Shown: positions 43,864 to 53,206, numbered from the stretch's first letter. The stretch: 64,000 nucleotides of DNA from CAYOWK01 sp964407665 (GCA_964407665.1 CAYOWK010000015.1:1-64000); one strand, 5' to 3'. Notes: generated by a model from the letters alone, not told the origin. Translations and numbers: made by a program.

Positions 43864-46619
43864 CAGAACCGCTCGAGCAGCCTGCGGAGGTATTCGAGGT
43901 CTTCCTCGCGGAGGGTGCGGTCGCCGGCGCGGCGGCGGATTTCGTCGAGGATGTCGCGGGCGCGCTGGCGCTCGATCTCGTCCGGGACTTCGACATTGTC
44001 GCCGAAGCCGTCCTCGCCCTCGTTGAGACGGCCGAGGATGTCGCGCTGCTGGCGGTCGCGCTGGGCGTCCGGATTGTTCTCGTCGTCGAGGCGGGCAAGT
44101 TCGCCCGAGCGGGACTGGAGCGCGCCCATGGCTTCCTGCTGGGCGCGAGCAGCGCCCTCGAAATCGCCACGGCGGAGGGCGTCTTCGGCGCGGCGCTGGG
44201 CTTCGAGAGCCTGACCGAGAAGCTGGCGGCTGCGCTCGTTCTCGCGACCACCCTGGCCGCCCTGTTCGACGCCCGGGCGTGCCCCACGGCCATCCGCGCC
44301 ACGCTCGCCGCGTCCGGCCTGATCCCGCTGGCCCTGCTGGCCTTCGCCTTCGCCCTGACGGCCGCCCTGCTGGCCCTGCTGACCTTGTTGGCCCTGCTGC
44401 CCCTGTCCCTGACCCTGCTGCCCCTGGCCTTGCTGGCCCTGACCCTGCTGGCCTTGCTGACCCTGCTGGCCCTGTTGTTCGTCCTGACCGGGCTGGCCGC
44501 CGCCGGAGCGCATCTGCTGTTCGAGGCGTTCGCGCAGCTGGCGCTGGCGGTCGGCGAGTTCCTGGCCCTTGGACGGGTCGCCGCCGTTGCGCTGGGCCTC
44601 TTCGGTCATGTCGTTGAGGTCGCGCTGGTCGTTCATGGCGCGGTTGGTGTCCTGCAGCGCCTTGTTGAGCGCGCGGCTCATCGGGCCTTCCTGGCTGTCG
44701 CCGCCGCCCTGGCTCATCTGGACCTGCATGTTCTCGAACTGCTCGAGCATGCGGGACATGTCGGACAGGAGCTGGCGGGCCTGATCGGTGGCGCCGGTTT
44801 CGGCGAGATCACGCAGGGCGTCGAGCATGCGCTGCATCTCGTCGTCGCCCATCGAGCCGCCGCCGGGTTGCTGCTGCTGGCCGCCTTCGCCCATCTGGAC
44901 GCGGCCCTCGCGCAGGGCTTCGGCCATCTGGGCGGCCATGTAGTTCTCGACCGCCTGGGCGTACATATCCATCAGGCGCTTGATGTCTTCCTCGGAGGCG
45001 CCGCTGCGCAGGGCGTTTTCCAGGGCCCGGCGGGCGGCTTCCAGCGCGGCCTTGGCGTCGGCGACGCTGCCGTATTCAGCGCGCAGTGCGATATCCCAGA
45101 GCAGGTTGTCGACCGAGGCCGCCTCGTCATAGCTGGCGGCGGATTCGAGGAGGCCGAGCGCGTGGGCGAAGCCCATGAAGACGACCGGATCCTCGAAGAA
45201 GCGATCGGCCTTGTAGGTGACGGCCTCGAGCATGATCGCGGCCTGCTTCACGCCTTCCGGCGCCCGCTTGAGGCGTGAGCCCGGTTCGGTTTCGAAGGCG
45301 TAGATGCCGGCTTCCGAGAGCGGCGTCTTGCCGGCCTTCACGGCGGGCGCCTCGGCGTAGGGACGCCATTCGCGCAGCACGGAGGCGCGGATTTCCTGGG
45401 CGGAGCGGGAGAGGGGCTGGAGGAAGATCTTCTCGGGCAGCTTGTAGGCGACCTCGGCGCTTTCGCCGGCGCGGCCGGCGGCGTCAGTGGCGCGCAGGCG
45501 AACCATGACCTCAAGGCCTGCCCAGCGATGGCGGACAAGATCCTGCGAGAACTCGCCTTCCTCTTCCTTCGGCTCGTAGCCCGACATCTCGATGGGGACG
45601 GCCTCGGTGATGTCCTCGGCGCCTGCGGGCGGCTTGGCGAGCCGGGCGACCAGTTCGAGCTTCTGCACGCCGTAGTCGTCGGAGACCTTGTATTCGAACT
45701 CGGTGCGGTCGCCCTCGCCCAGTTTGGGCGGCGTCTTGAAGGAGACGACCGGCACGCCGTTGGGCGTCACGGCGAACGGGAATTCCGCGCGCGTGCCCCA
45801 GAAATCGACCTTCACGGTCATCGGGGCGCCGACGATCACCTTGCTCTCGAAGGCGCCGTCGATGCCCGCCGCCGGCTTGCGCGAGACGGTCGGGCCATCC
45901 TCGGGATCGACCTTCACGGCGGGCTGGCCCGGGCTGATGATGCGGAGGGTGACTTCGGAGCCTTCCGGCGCGGTGGCCTTCTCTCCGGCGGTCAGCACGA
46001 AGGGGGCGGCGCCGGTGTAAGTGGGCGGGGTGATCCAGGCCTCGACGGTCAGCTTGTGGGCGCCGAAGAGGGCGCCGAAATCGGGGGCAAGGCCGCGCCA
46101 CAGGCGGGCAGGGGTGTTGACGTTGGCAAAGGCGACGGCGGCCAGAACGAGGGCGGGAACGATCAGGCGCAGGCGCCAGGGGTCGGTTGCGCGCCAGCGG
46201 TCGGATACGTCGAAGCGGCTAACGTTGGCGACGAGGGCCGCCATGCGGTCGCGGTGGGCGGCCCAGAGCTTCCAGCCCTGCTCGTCGGCGCGGGCCGGGC
46301 GGTCGGCCCAGACGGACATCGGCCGGCCTTCGACCTGCGAGTCGATGAGGGCGCGACCGTCGGCGTCGGTGGGTTTGCGCCAGCGGGCGAGGCCAAACCA
46401 GATGGCGGCGGCGAGGCCGAGCCAGAAGACGACGCCGGTTGCGGCCTGTGCTTCGAGCGGCAGGCGGGCGGGCAGGCCGGTCAGCCAGTAGACGGTGAAG
46501 GCGGCGATCCAGAGGAGGGCGAGGCCGGCGGCGGCCAGGATGGCGGTCGGCAAAAGGCTGCGCCGGGCGATGGCGACCTTCGCGTCCAGCTGCTGTCTCA
46601 GACCAAACCCGTCAGCCAA
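43863..46619 (-). CDS. DUF4175 (TIGR02302-like) membrane protein
   Basis: A 918-residue envelope protein of the alphaproteobacterial DUF4175/TIGR02302 family. Two N-terminal membrane helices (~25-47, 62-82) and a third near 148-166 precede a large beta-rich region (~190-420), then long helical segments. Residues ~711-758 are nearly pure Gly/Gln repeats (GQQGQ units), encoded by a tandem-like stretch at about 44345-44485. A charged helical C-terminus follows. Function unknown. It lies downstream of lysA, as I recall from related genomes. Confidence 0.88.
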   Translation of the reverse strand: MADGFGLRQQLDAKVAIARRSLLPTAILAAAGLALLWIAAFTVYWLTGLPARLPLEAQAATGVVFWLGLAAAIWFGLARWRKPTDADGRALIDSQVEGRPMSVWADRPARADEQGWKLWAAHRDRMAALVANVSRFDVSDRWRATDPWRLRLIVPALVLAAVAFANVNTPARLWRGLAPDFGALFGAHKLTVEAWITPPTYTGAAPFVLTAGEKATAPEGSEVTLRIISPGQPAVKVDPEDGPTVSRKPAAGIDGAFESKVIVGAPMTVKVDFWGTRAEFPFAVTPNGVPVVSFKTPPKLGEGDRTEFEYKVSDDYGVQKLELVARLAKPPAGAEDITEAVPIEMSGYEPKEEEGEFSQDLVRHRWAGLEVMVRLRATDAAGRAGESAEVAYKLPEKIFLQPLSRSAQEIRASVLREWRPYAEAPAVKAGKTPLSEAGIYAFETEPGSRLKRAPEGVKQAAIMLEAVTYKADRFFEDPVVFMGFAHALGLLESAASYDEAASVDNLLWDIALRAEYGSVADAKAALEAARRALENALRSGASEEDIKRLMDMYAQAVENYMAAQMAEALREGRVQMGEGGQQQQPGGGSMGDDEMQRMLDALRDLAETGATDQARQLLSDMSRMLEQFENMQVQMSQGGGDSQEGPMSRALNKALQDTNRAMNDQRDLNDMTEEAQRNGGDPSKGQELADRQRQLRERLEQQMRSGGGQPGQDEQQGQQGQQGQQGQGQQGQGQQGQGQGQQGQQGQQGQQGGRQGEGEGQQGQRDQAGRGERGADGRGARPGVEQGGQGGRENERSRQLLGQALEAQRRAEDALRRGDFEGAARAQQEAMGALQSRSGELARLDDENNPDAQRDRQQRDILGRLNEGEDGFGDNVEVPDEIERQRARDILDEIRRRAGDRTLREEDLEYLRRLLERF

Positions 46620-46640
46620 TCGACGTCCCGGTTCCCGGCG

Positions 46641-47909
46641 TTAGACCCCCGACCATTCGGGAGGCTGCTCCAGCGCAATGGACTCCTCGAAGGAGGGTCT
46701 GCGGCGCACAAGAGACCAAGCATCGCCTCGAACCATCGCCTCTGCAACCAGGGGCCTTGTATTATACTGCGAAGAAAGCACGGCGCCGTAAGCCCCGGCA
46801 GTCATGAAAGCGACCAGATCGCCTTCCGCGAGAGGGGCGATTGTACGGTCTTTTGCGAAGCGATCGGTGCTTTCGCAGACCGGGCCGACGATATCGACGG
46901 CCTGCCGGGGGGCGCCCATGGCGGGGGTGCGGACCGGCATCACTTCATGGTGAGCGCCATAAAGAGCAGGGCGCATGAGGTCGTTCATGGCGGCGTCGAG
47001 GATCACGAAGGTGCGTCCGTCGCGTTCCTTCACGTACTCCACGCGCGCCAGCATGACCCCGGCATTGCCCGCAATGAGGCGTCCCGGCTCCAGCATCAGC
47101 TGGACGTCGAGGTCGCCCAGGATCTCCCGGGCGGCGCGGGCGTAGATGGTCGGGCTGTCGGGCTCGTCGCCGGGCATGTAGGGCACGCCGAGGCCGCCGC
47201 CGAAGTCGGCGCGCGAGATCGGGAAGCCCTGGGCGCGGAGGGTGCGGACGAGGCCGACGACCTTCTTCCAGGCCTCCTTCAACGGATCGACCCGCATGAT
47301 CTGGCTGCCGATGTGGACGGCGACGCCGACAGGGTCGATGCCGGGCATGCGGCTGGCTTCCTGGTAGAAGGCCTCCGCCTCGTGCCAGGCGATGCCAAAC
47401 TTGTGCTCGGCCGAGCCGGTGGAGATGTGGGCGTGGCCGCCCGCCTCGACATGGGGGTTCACACGGAAGGCAATGGGGGCCCGCACGCCTGCGTCCGCCG
47501 CGAGGCGGGAAATGCGCTCCAGCTCGGGCAGGCTCTCGACGTTGAACTGGTGGATGCCGGTCTGCAGGCCAAGCCGGATCTCGTCCTCGGTCTTGCCGAC
47601 GCCCGAGAACACGATCTTCGAGGCGGGCACGCCTGCCTTGAGGGCCTTAAGGAGTTCGCCGCCGGATACGACGTCGGCGCCAGCGCCCATCGAGGCGAGG
47701 GTGGAGATCACGCCGATGTTGGAATTGGCCTTGACGGCATAGGCGATCAGGCAGTCGACGCTGGCGAAAGCGTCGGCCAGCACCTTGTAGTGACGGCGAA
47801 GTGTGGCGTCGGAATAGACGTAGAGCGGCGTGCCGAGTTCGGCCGCCAGCGCCTCCAGGGACACGTCCTCGGCATGGAGGACACCGTCGCGATAGCCAAA
47901 GTGATTCAT
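46641..47909 (-). CDS. lysA: Diaminopimelate decarboxylase
   Basis: A 422-residue fold-type III PLP enzyme making lysine from meso-diaminopimelate. The PLP lysine is Lys60 (AYAVKANSN). HIGSQI near 199-204, the glycine loop GGGLGVPY near 226-233, and the active-site cysteine with its neighbour (GPVCESTDRF near 337-346) are all present. The stop is 21 bases before the DUF4175 start, so the two are probably co-transcribed. Confidence 0.96.
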   Translation of the reverse strand: MNHFGYRDGVLHAEDVSLEALAAELGTPLYVYSDATLRRHYKVLADAFASVDCLIAYAVKANSNIGVISTLASMGAGADVVSGGELLKALKAGVPASKIVFSGVGKTEDEIRLGLQTGIHQFNVESLPELERISRLAADAGVRAPIAFRVNPHVEAGGHAHISTGSAEHKFGIAWHEAEAFYQEASRMPGIDPVGVAVHIGSQIMRVDPLKEAWKKVVGLVRTLRAQGFPISRADFGGGLGVPYMPGDEPDSPTIYARAAREILGDLDVQLMLEPGRLIAGNAGVMLARVEYVKERDGRTFVILDAAMNDLMRPALYGAHHEVMPVRTPAMGAPRQAVDIVGPVCESTDRFAKDRTIAPLAEGDLVAFMTAGAYGAVLSSQYNTRPLVAEAMVRGDAWSLVRRRPSFEESIALEQPPEWSGV

Positions 47910-48272
47910 GGGACGTCCGGATGGCGCAAGCTGAGGAACGGTCGGTAGCCGATGCCCGAAAGGCTGTCATCCGGTACAAGCGTTGGGCGAGTGTCTTTTG
48001 GTGGGGGCAGTGGGAATTGGGGGGCTGCAACTCCGGGGTTACGGAGCTAGCGCTTGATTGCACGACTTACCTGAATTGCGGAAGCGGACGAAGTCCGCGT
48101 CCCCCGCGAAGGCAGGGGTCCAGACTTGCTGATGGATCGGCGTGCCCTTTGTCAGTCTGGGCCCCAGCCGGATTCCCTCGCCTTCGGCGCGGCGCTGGGG
48201 ACGCGGCCCCTGCGGGGCTGCTCCTAGGACATCCTCCCCCTTTCGCGGTGAGGCGTGCGGCGCCGTTGGCGC
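47910..48272. other. Gene-free gap between lptM and lysA with palindromic repeat
   Basis: In many relatives lptM and lysA abut; here 363 bp separate them. The gap carries a GCGGAC-GAA-GTCCGC hairpin (48083-48097) and a REP-type palindrome: CCCCCGCGAAGGCAGGGG, then GGTCCAGACTT facing AGTCTGGGCCCC. The bases near 48164-48200 add another GC-rich stem. No gene is visible. This looks like repeat insertion into an operon. Confidence 0.7.
48083..48205. repeat. REP-type palindromic cluster
   Basis: Contains the pattern CCCGCGAAGGCAGGGGTCC that is frequent between genes in Caulobacter and Brevundimonas (from memory), followed by the inverted partner CAGTCTGGGCCCCAGCC with one mismatch in the stem. 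It lies between lptM and lysA. Confidence 0.6.
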
Positions 48273-48524
48273 CTAATTTGGCTGCGGCGCCGGGGGCGTG
48301 ACGGCCGGAGCTGCCGCGGCTTCGGCTGCGTTGCGTTCGGCCTCTTCGGCGGCCTTCTGGCGCGCAGCCTCTTCCTGTTGCGCCTTGATCGTGCGGGGGT
48401 CCTCCGGACCCTCGTTCGGCGGGTTTCCCCACAGCGGGACCGGGCGTTCGAGGTCGCCCTTCAGGCCGCATGCGGAAAGGGAGAGCAGGGCGGCGGGCAG
48501 GAGGATGAGCAGGCTGCGGGTCAC
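48273..48524 (-). CDS. lptM: LptM-like small lipoprotein
   Basis: An 83-residue lipoprotein: signal peptide with lipobox LSAC (Cys19) followed at once by GLKGDLERPVPLW, the LptM signature (CGLKGxL). LptM helps the LptD/LptE lipopolysaccharide translocon mature its disulfides. The C-terminal half is an Ala/Glu-rich helix and Pro tail, longer than the enterobacterial form. It overlaps the argH stop by four bases. Confidence 0.88.
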   Translation of the reverse strand: MTRSLLILLPAALLSLSACGLKGDLERPVPLWGNPPNEGPEDPRTIKAQQEEAARQKAAEEAERNAAEAAAAPAVTPPAPQPN

Positions 48525-49924
48525 GTCAGTTTGTCCTTCCAGGCGGCGACCTGTTCGCGCACGCGCTTCGGGGCCGTTCCGCCGTAACTCTGACGACTGG
48601 CGACCGATGCGTCCACACCGAGCACTGTGAAGACATTGTCATTGATCCGCGGTTCGATGGCCTGCAGCGTAGCGAGCGGCAGGTCCGGCAGGTCGACGCC
48701 AGAGGTTTCGGCTGCCTTCACCGCTGCGCCGGTGATGTGGTGGGCTTCGCGGAACGGGATGTTCAGCTCGCGCACCAGCCAGTCGGCGAGATCGGTGGCG
48801 GTGGAGAAGCCGTGGCTCGCGGCGGCGCGCATGCGCTCCTTGCTGGGCGTCATGGCGGAGATCATTCCGGTCATGGCCTGCAGGGAGAGGTCGAGCGAAT
48901 CGAAGGCCTCGAAGGTGCGCTGCTTGTCTTCCTGCATGTCCTTGGAATAGGCGAGGGGAAGCCCCTTCATCACCGTGAAAAGCCCGACCAGCGAGCCGAT
49001 GGCGCGGCCCGACTTGGCGCGGACCAGCTCGGCGGCGTCCGGGTTGCGCTTCTGCGGCATGATCGAGGAGCCGGTCGACCAGGCGTCGGACAGGCGCACG
49101 AAGCCGAACTGCGCCGACGACCAGATCACGATCTCCTCTGCGAGGCGAGACAGGTGCTGAGAGCAGATAGCGATGCCGGCGAGGGCCTCCAGCGCGAAGT
49201 CGCGGGCGGAGACGGCGTCGAGCGAGTTCGCCATAGGCTTGGTGAAGCCCAGCGCCTCGGCGGTCATGTGGCGGTCGATGGGAAAGCCGGTGCCGGCGAG
49301 CGCGGCGGCGCCGAGCGGGCATTCGTCCATCCGCGAGACCGCGTCGGCGAAGCGGCCCCGGTCGCGGTCGAGCATTTCGACATAGGCCATCAGGTGGTGG
49401 CCGAAGGTGACGGGCTGGGCTGTCTGCAGGTGCGTGAAGCCTGGCATGACGGTGTCGGCATGGGTTTCGGCCTGGAGGACAAGAGCCAGCATCAGCTCGC
49501 CAATCTGGTCGTAACGCTCCTCACACGCGGATTTGACCCAGAGCCGGAAATCGGTTGCGACCTGGTCGTTTCGCGAGCGCGCGGTGTGAAGCCTGCCCGC
49601 GGGTTCGCCGACAATCTCCTTCAGGCGCGACTCCACGTTCATGTGGATGTCCTCCAGCGCCTTGGAAAACTGGAACTTTCCTGTGCGGATTTCGTCGAGG
49701 ACCTGATCGAGGCCGGCCACGATGGTTGCAACGTCGGCTTTCGAGAGGATGCCGGTCTCGCCCAGCATGGCGGCGTGAGCCTTCGAGCCGGCGATGTCTT
49801 CCTCCGCCAGCCGCTTGTCCACATCGATGGAGGCGTTTATCGCCTCCATGACGCTGTCGGGTCTGGCCGAGAAACGGCCGCCCCACATGCTCTGACCTGG
49901 TTTGCTCTCCGGGTCGTTCGCCAT
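48521..49924 (-). CDS. argH: Argininosuccinate lyase
   Basis: A 467-residue enzyme of arginine synthesis, cleaving argininosuccinate to arginine and fumarate. Family blocks: MWGGRFS at 13-19, AGRLHTARSRNDQVATD near 108-124, PGFTHLQTAQPVTFGHH near 156-172, and the fumarase/lyase signature GSSIMPQKRNPD near 285-296 with the catalytic serine. The start is ATG 49924; ATG 49945 is equally open. The longer frame to 50563 is antisense to the thioredoxin-like gene. Confidence 0.96.
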   Translation of the reverse strand: MANDPESKPGQSMWGGRFSARPDSVMEAINASIDVDKRLAEEDIAGSKAHAAMLGETGILSKADVATIVAGLDQVLDEIRTGKFQFSKALEDIHMNVESRLKEIVGEPAGRLHTARSRNDQVATDFRLWVKSACEERYDQIGELMLALVLQAETHADTVMPGFTHLQTAQPVTFGHHLMAYVEMLDRDRGRFADAVSRMDECPLGAAALAGTGFPIDRHMTAEALGFTKPMANSLDAVSARDFALEALAGIAICSQHLSRLAEEIVIWSSAQFGFVRLSDAWSTGSSIMPQKRNPDAAELVRAKSGRAIGSLVGLFTVMKGLPLAYSKDMQEDKQRTFEAFDSLDLSLQAMTGMISAMTPSKERMRAAASHGFSTATDLADWLVRELNIPFREAHHITGAAVKAAETSGVDLPDLPLATLQAIEPRINDNVFTVLGVDASVASRQSYGGTAPKRVREQVAAWKDKLT

Positions 49925-49960
49925 ACTGTCCGTTGCCTTGATCATTGCAGGTCTGCCGCC

Positions 49961-50587
49961 ATGACGACCGCCCGCCCTCTGTTCGCTGCGCTTGTGGCAC
50001 TTCTCGCGGCGGCATGCCAGCCAGCCGCAAAGACCGATACGCCGGTCGCTGAAACCACCCCCGACGCCGATGCAGCTCCCGCTGCGCCGGTCTCCAACGA
50101 CCCGCTCGCGAAGTTCGCGACCGGCGAGTTTGCGCGGCTCGATTTCGACCAGGACCTGCCCCTGCCGCCGTCTCCGGTGCTGGACGCAGCGGGCGCTGAA
50201 GCCACGCTGGCCGCCTACAAGGGCAAGGTGGTTGTCCTGAACATCTGGGGCGAATGGTGCCCGCCGTGCGTCGAGGAGATGCCGACCCTGGCCAAGCTCC
50301 AGGAGCTGTTCCCGGGCGGCGAAGTGGCGGTGGTGCCGGTCGCATTCGGCCCTGACGACGAGCGTGAGAAGGCGGCGATCAAGCTGAAGGAACTGGCGGG
50401 CGACCGGCTGCCCTTCTATTACGACAGCGAATTCAACGTCAGCGCGGACCTGAAGACCGGCGCGTTCCCCTCCACCATCGTCTATGACCGGTCCGGGATG
50501 GAAGTCGCCCGCCTGAATTTCCCGGCTGACTGGGCGTCGGATCAGGCCAAGGCGCTCGTTCAAGCTGTTGTCGACGCGGGCGGCTGA
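49961..50587 (+). CDS. TlpA/ResA-like thioredoxin-fold lipoprotein
   Basis: A 208-residue periplasmic thiol-disulfide protein. Lipobox AAAC gives lipidated Cys19, then a ~40-residue Ala/Pro/Asp linker. The thioredoxin domain (~70-205) has the redox motif Trp-Cys100-Pro-Pro-Cys103 in WGEWCPPC and the cis-Pro in GAFPSTIVYD near 173-182. Such proteins reduce apocytochrome c or other envelope thiols. It is divergent from argH with 36 bases between starts. Confidence 0.92.
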   Translation: MTTARPLFAALVALLAAACQPAAKTDTPVAETTPDADAAPAAPVSNDPLAKFATGEFARLDFDQDLPLPPSPVLDAAGAEATLAAYKGKVVVLNIWGEWCPPCVEEMPTLAKLQELFPGGEVAVVPVAFGPDDEREKAAIKLKELAGDRLPFYYDSEFNVSADLKTGAFPSTIVYDRSGMEVARLNFPADWASDQAKALVQAVVDAGG

Positions 50588-50735
50588 ACGTCGTCCGTTC
50601 CCGACCGTTCACGATGTAGCGATGACGCCGCGTCGCAGGGCGTCCGTCCTTGTGCTGGAACGACCGTTACGGCAATTTCCCGCGCAACCGGCTATTCGAG
50701 ACAGACGGCCAAAGGCCGCACAGAGGGAGATTGAA

Positions 50736-51854
50736 ATGACGAATCGCGTGAGATTGGCGTCGTGCGCCATGGCGGTTCTGGCCGCTGCACTGGTCGCCAG
50801 CGGCGCCGCCAGCGCCCAGTCCGCTCCTGAAGGCGACGTGGCGGCGATCAACGCTCCCCGGACCAAGCCCGGATATACGGCTCCGCGCCTTGCCATTGGC
50901 CAGCCCGATCTCCAGGGCGCCTGGTCCAACGCCTCGATCACCGGCCTCACGCGCCCGGCCGAGTTCAAGACGCTGACGCTGACGGACGAGCAAGCCCTGC
51001 AGTCGGCCTCGACCAATCCGCTGGTTGTCCGCCAGCAGACCGATGACGCCGGCAGCAAGCTGACGCAGCAGGACGGCAAGGACCTCAATTCCGGCCGTGG
51101 CTACAACGCCTTCTGGATCAGCCCCGGCACGGCTTTCGGCAAGGTGAAGGACACCTGGCGCACGTCGTGGATCGTCGATCCGCCGAATGGTCAGGTTCCG
51201 ATGTCGGCCGAGGGCCGCAAGATGCTGGGCAATCCGGCGACGCGCCGCCGCGGCACGGGCTATGACAACCCGGAAGAGCGGTCGCTGGGAGAGCGCTGCA
51301 TCATCTCGTTCGCCGGCAATGGCGGCCCCGTTCTCATGAACAGCCAGTATTACAACGACAACTACCGGATCGTTCAGTCGCCCACGCACGTCATGATCGA
51401 CGTCGAGATGAACCACGACGCCCGGATCATCACGCTGTTCCCGAACGCCGAGGCGGCGCGGGCGGCTGTTGGCCCGGATGCAATCCGGCCCTGGCTGGGC
51501 GAGGCGGTTGGCTGGTGGGAGGGCGACACGCTGGTCGCCGAGACCACCAAGTTCCACCCCAGCCAGTTCGGCGCGGGACGCATCAGCGTCTCGGAGAAGG
51601 GCAAGGTCACGGAGCGCTTCACGCGGTATTCCGACGACCAGATTCTCTATGAGTTCGAGGTCAGCGACCCGTTGCTCTACACCCAGACCTGGAAGGGCGA
51701 GATGTCGCTCAACCACATGAAGGGCGATCAGGACGTCTACGAGTACGCCTGCCACGAGGGCAACTATGGCATCACCGGCATCCTCGCTGGCGGCCGCAAG
51801 AACGACCGCGACGGCGTGAAGAACGGCGCCGCCGGCGACCGCGACGACGGCTGA
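50736..51854 (+). CDS. Secreted protein of unknown function, paralogue 1
   Basis: A 372-residue exported protein: signal peptide 1-~28 (ends ASAQS), GGGAGA seven bases before the ATG at 50736. It is clearly homologous to the next gene. Shared blocks include LAIGQPDLQG, SGRGYNAFWI, WRTSWIVDPP, NPEERSLGERCI, GWWEGDTLVAET, and the near-terminal YEYACHEGNYG and ILAGGRKNDRDGV. I recall many such proteins in Acidobacteria and sphingomonads, none with a known function. Two conserved cysteines (GERCI, YACHEG) may form a disulfide. Confidence 0.82.
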   Translation: MTNRVRLASCAMAVLAAALVASGAASAQSAPEGDVAAINAPRTKPGYTAPRLAIGQPDLQGAWSNASITGLTRPAEFKTLTLTDEQALQSASTNPLVVRQQTDDAGSKLTQQDGKDLNSGRGYNAFWISPGTAFGKVKDTWRTSWIVDPPNGQVPMSAEGRKMLGNPATRRRGTGYDNPEERSLGERCIISFAGNGGPVLMNSQYYNDNYRIVQSPTHVMIDVEMNHDARIITLFPNAEAARAAVGPDAIRPWLGEAVGWWEGDTLVAETTKFHPSQFGAGRISVSEKGKVTERFTRYSDDQILYEFEVSDPLLYTQTWKGEMSLNHMKGDQDVYEYACHEGNYGITGILAGGRKNDRDGVKNGAAGDRDDG

Positions 51855-51880
51855 TACGTCCGTCTGCAACAGACACTGGA

Positions 51881-51908
51881 AAAGGCCGGGTCTCGACCCG
51901 GCCTTTTT
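51881..51908 (+). terminator. Intrinsic terminator between the two paralogues
   Basis: AAAGGCCGGGT and ACCCGGCCTTT form an 11-bp stem around CTCG, followed by TT and a C. It lies 27 bases after the first paralogue's stop, so the two copies are separate transcription units. Confidence 0.85.
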
Positions 51909-52051
51909 CGTTGCGCCGCCCGGGCTTCCCAGTTTTCCGGAACGTGACCGCGCCAAATCTTGTCGCGGCCCCGCGAATGCGGCAGGCTGTCCCCACGACA
52001 TCAATGTCAGCGAGGCGGTCGTCAGAATCGCCCTCAGGGGAGTTACGTCCA

Positions 52052-53122
52052 ATGACCACCAACGCGCTTCGCGCGTGCTGCGCCATCGCCGCTCTGGCCG
52101 CCGCATTCATCCTGCCAGCCGCCGCACAGGCGCCGAACGACGCCGCCGCCATCAGCGCCCCGCGCACCGAGCCCGGCTTCAAGACCCCGCGCCTTGCCAT
52201 CGGGCAACCGGACCTGCAGGGCGTCTGGTCGAACGCCTCCAACACCCGTCTGACGCGTCCCGCCCAGTTCAAGGCGCTGACGATGTCGGACGAGGAATAC
52301 CGCAAGGCCGTCGAGGTTCATCCCCAGAACGTGCGCCAGCGGACGGACGACAACCAGCAGCTCTCCGACGGTCTGCTCGACGGCAAGGATCTCGCGTCCG
52401 GCCGTGGCTATAACGCCTTCTGGATCGATCCGGGCAGCAGCTACGCCAGCGTGAAGGGGACATGGCGGACGTCGTGGATCGTCGATCCGCCGAGCGGGCA
52501 GATCCCGTTCTCGCCGCAGGGCCAGAAGCTGCGGGCCGAGGCGCAGAAGATCGCACGGCCCGGCAACGGCTTCGACCACCCGGAAGAGCGTTCGCTGGGC
52601 GAGCGCTGCATCGTGCAGCCCACGCCGGGCCCGCCGATCGGCCAGTATCTTTACAACAACAACGTCCGGATCACGCAGTCGCCGACACACGTCGTGATCG
52701 AGGCCGAGATGATCAACGACGCGCGTATCATCACGCTGAACGGCGATCGCCGGCCGGACGCCCTGAAGCCGTGGATGGGCGATTCGATCGGCTGGTGGGA
52801 AGGCGACACGCTGGTCGTCGAGACCGTGAACTTCAAGCCGGCCCAGACGCGGACGTATGGCGTGTTCCTCTCGGAAGGCGGCAAGATCGTCGAGCGCTTC
52901 ACGCGGTATAATGACCGCCAGATCCTCTATGAGTTCGAAGTCCACGATCCGAAGGTCTACAGCCAGGTCTGGAAGGCGCAGATGTCTATGAACAACGGCC
53001 AGCAGATGTACGAATACGCCTGCCACGAGGGCAATTACGGCCTCGAAGGCATTCTGGCGGGCGGACGAAACAATGACCGCAAGGGCGTCAGCAACGACGA
53101 TGGCGGCGACCGGTCCGAGTAG
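52052..53122 (+). CDS. Secreted protein of unknown function, paralogue 2
   Basis: A 356-residue exported protein with signal peptide (ends PAAAQAP) and AGGGGAG upstream of the ATG at 52052. It aligns with the preceding gene over its whole length with the same block order (LAIGQPDLQGVW, GRGYNAFWIDPG, WRTSWIVDPPSGQIP, HPEERSLGERCI, QSPTHVVIEAEM, GWWEGDTLVVET, YEYACHEGNYGLEGILAGG). This is a tandem duplication that has since diverged. Function unknown; probably periplasmic. Confidence 0.82.
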   Translation: MTTNALRACCAIAALAAAFILPAAAQAPNDAAAISAPRTEPGFKTPRLAIGQPDLQGVWSNASNTRLTRPAQFKALTMSDEEYRKAVEVHPQNVRQRTDDNQQLSDGLLDGKDLASGRGYNAFWIDPGSSYASVKGTWRTSWIVDPPSGQIPFSPQGQKLRAEAQKIARPGNGFDHPEERSLGERCIVQPTPGPPIGQYLYNNNVRITQSPTHVVIEAEMINDARIITLNGDRRPDALKPWMGDSIGWWEGDTLVVETVNFKPAQTRTYGVFLSEGGKIVERFTRYNDRQILYEFEVHDPKVYSQVWKAQMSMNNGQQMYEYACHEGNYGLEGILAGGRNNDRKGVSNDDGGDRSE

Positions 53123-53176
53123 GGCTTGCTGCCGCCGGCCCGAACGCGGCCGCGGCAGGTCTTGAGACGAAATCGA

Positions 53177-53206
53177 GCGGAGGGCGGACATCGCCCTCCG
53201 CTTTTT
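53177..53206 (+). terminator. Intrinsic terminator after paralogue 2
   Basis: GCGGAGGGCG and CGCCCTCCGC form a perfect 10-bp stem with loop GACAT, followed by TTTTT. It lies 54 bases after the stop at 53122. Confidence 0.88.

Noticed and set aside
45528..47948. An 806-codon plus-strand frame, and a 551-codon one at 43623-45278
   Set aside because: Antisense to DUF4175 and lysA. The Leu/Ala-rich part of the second is just the complement of the Gly/Gln repeats.
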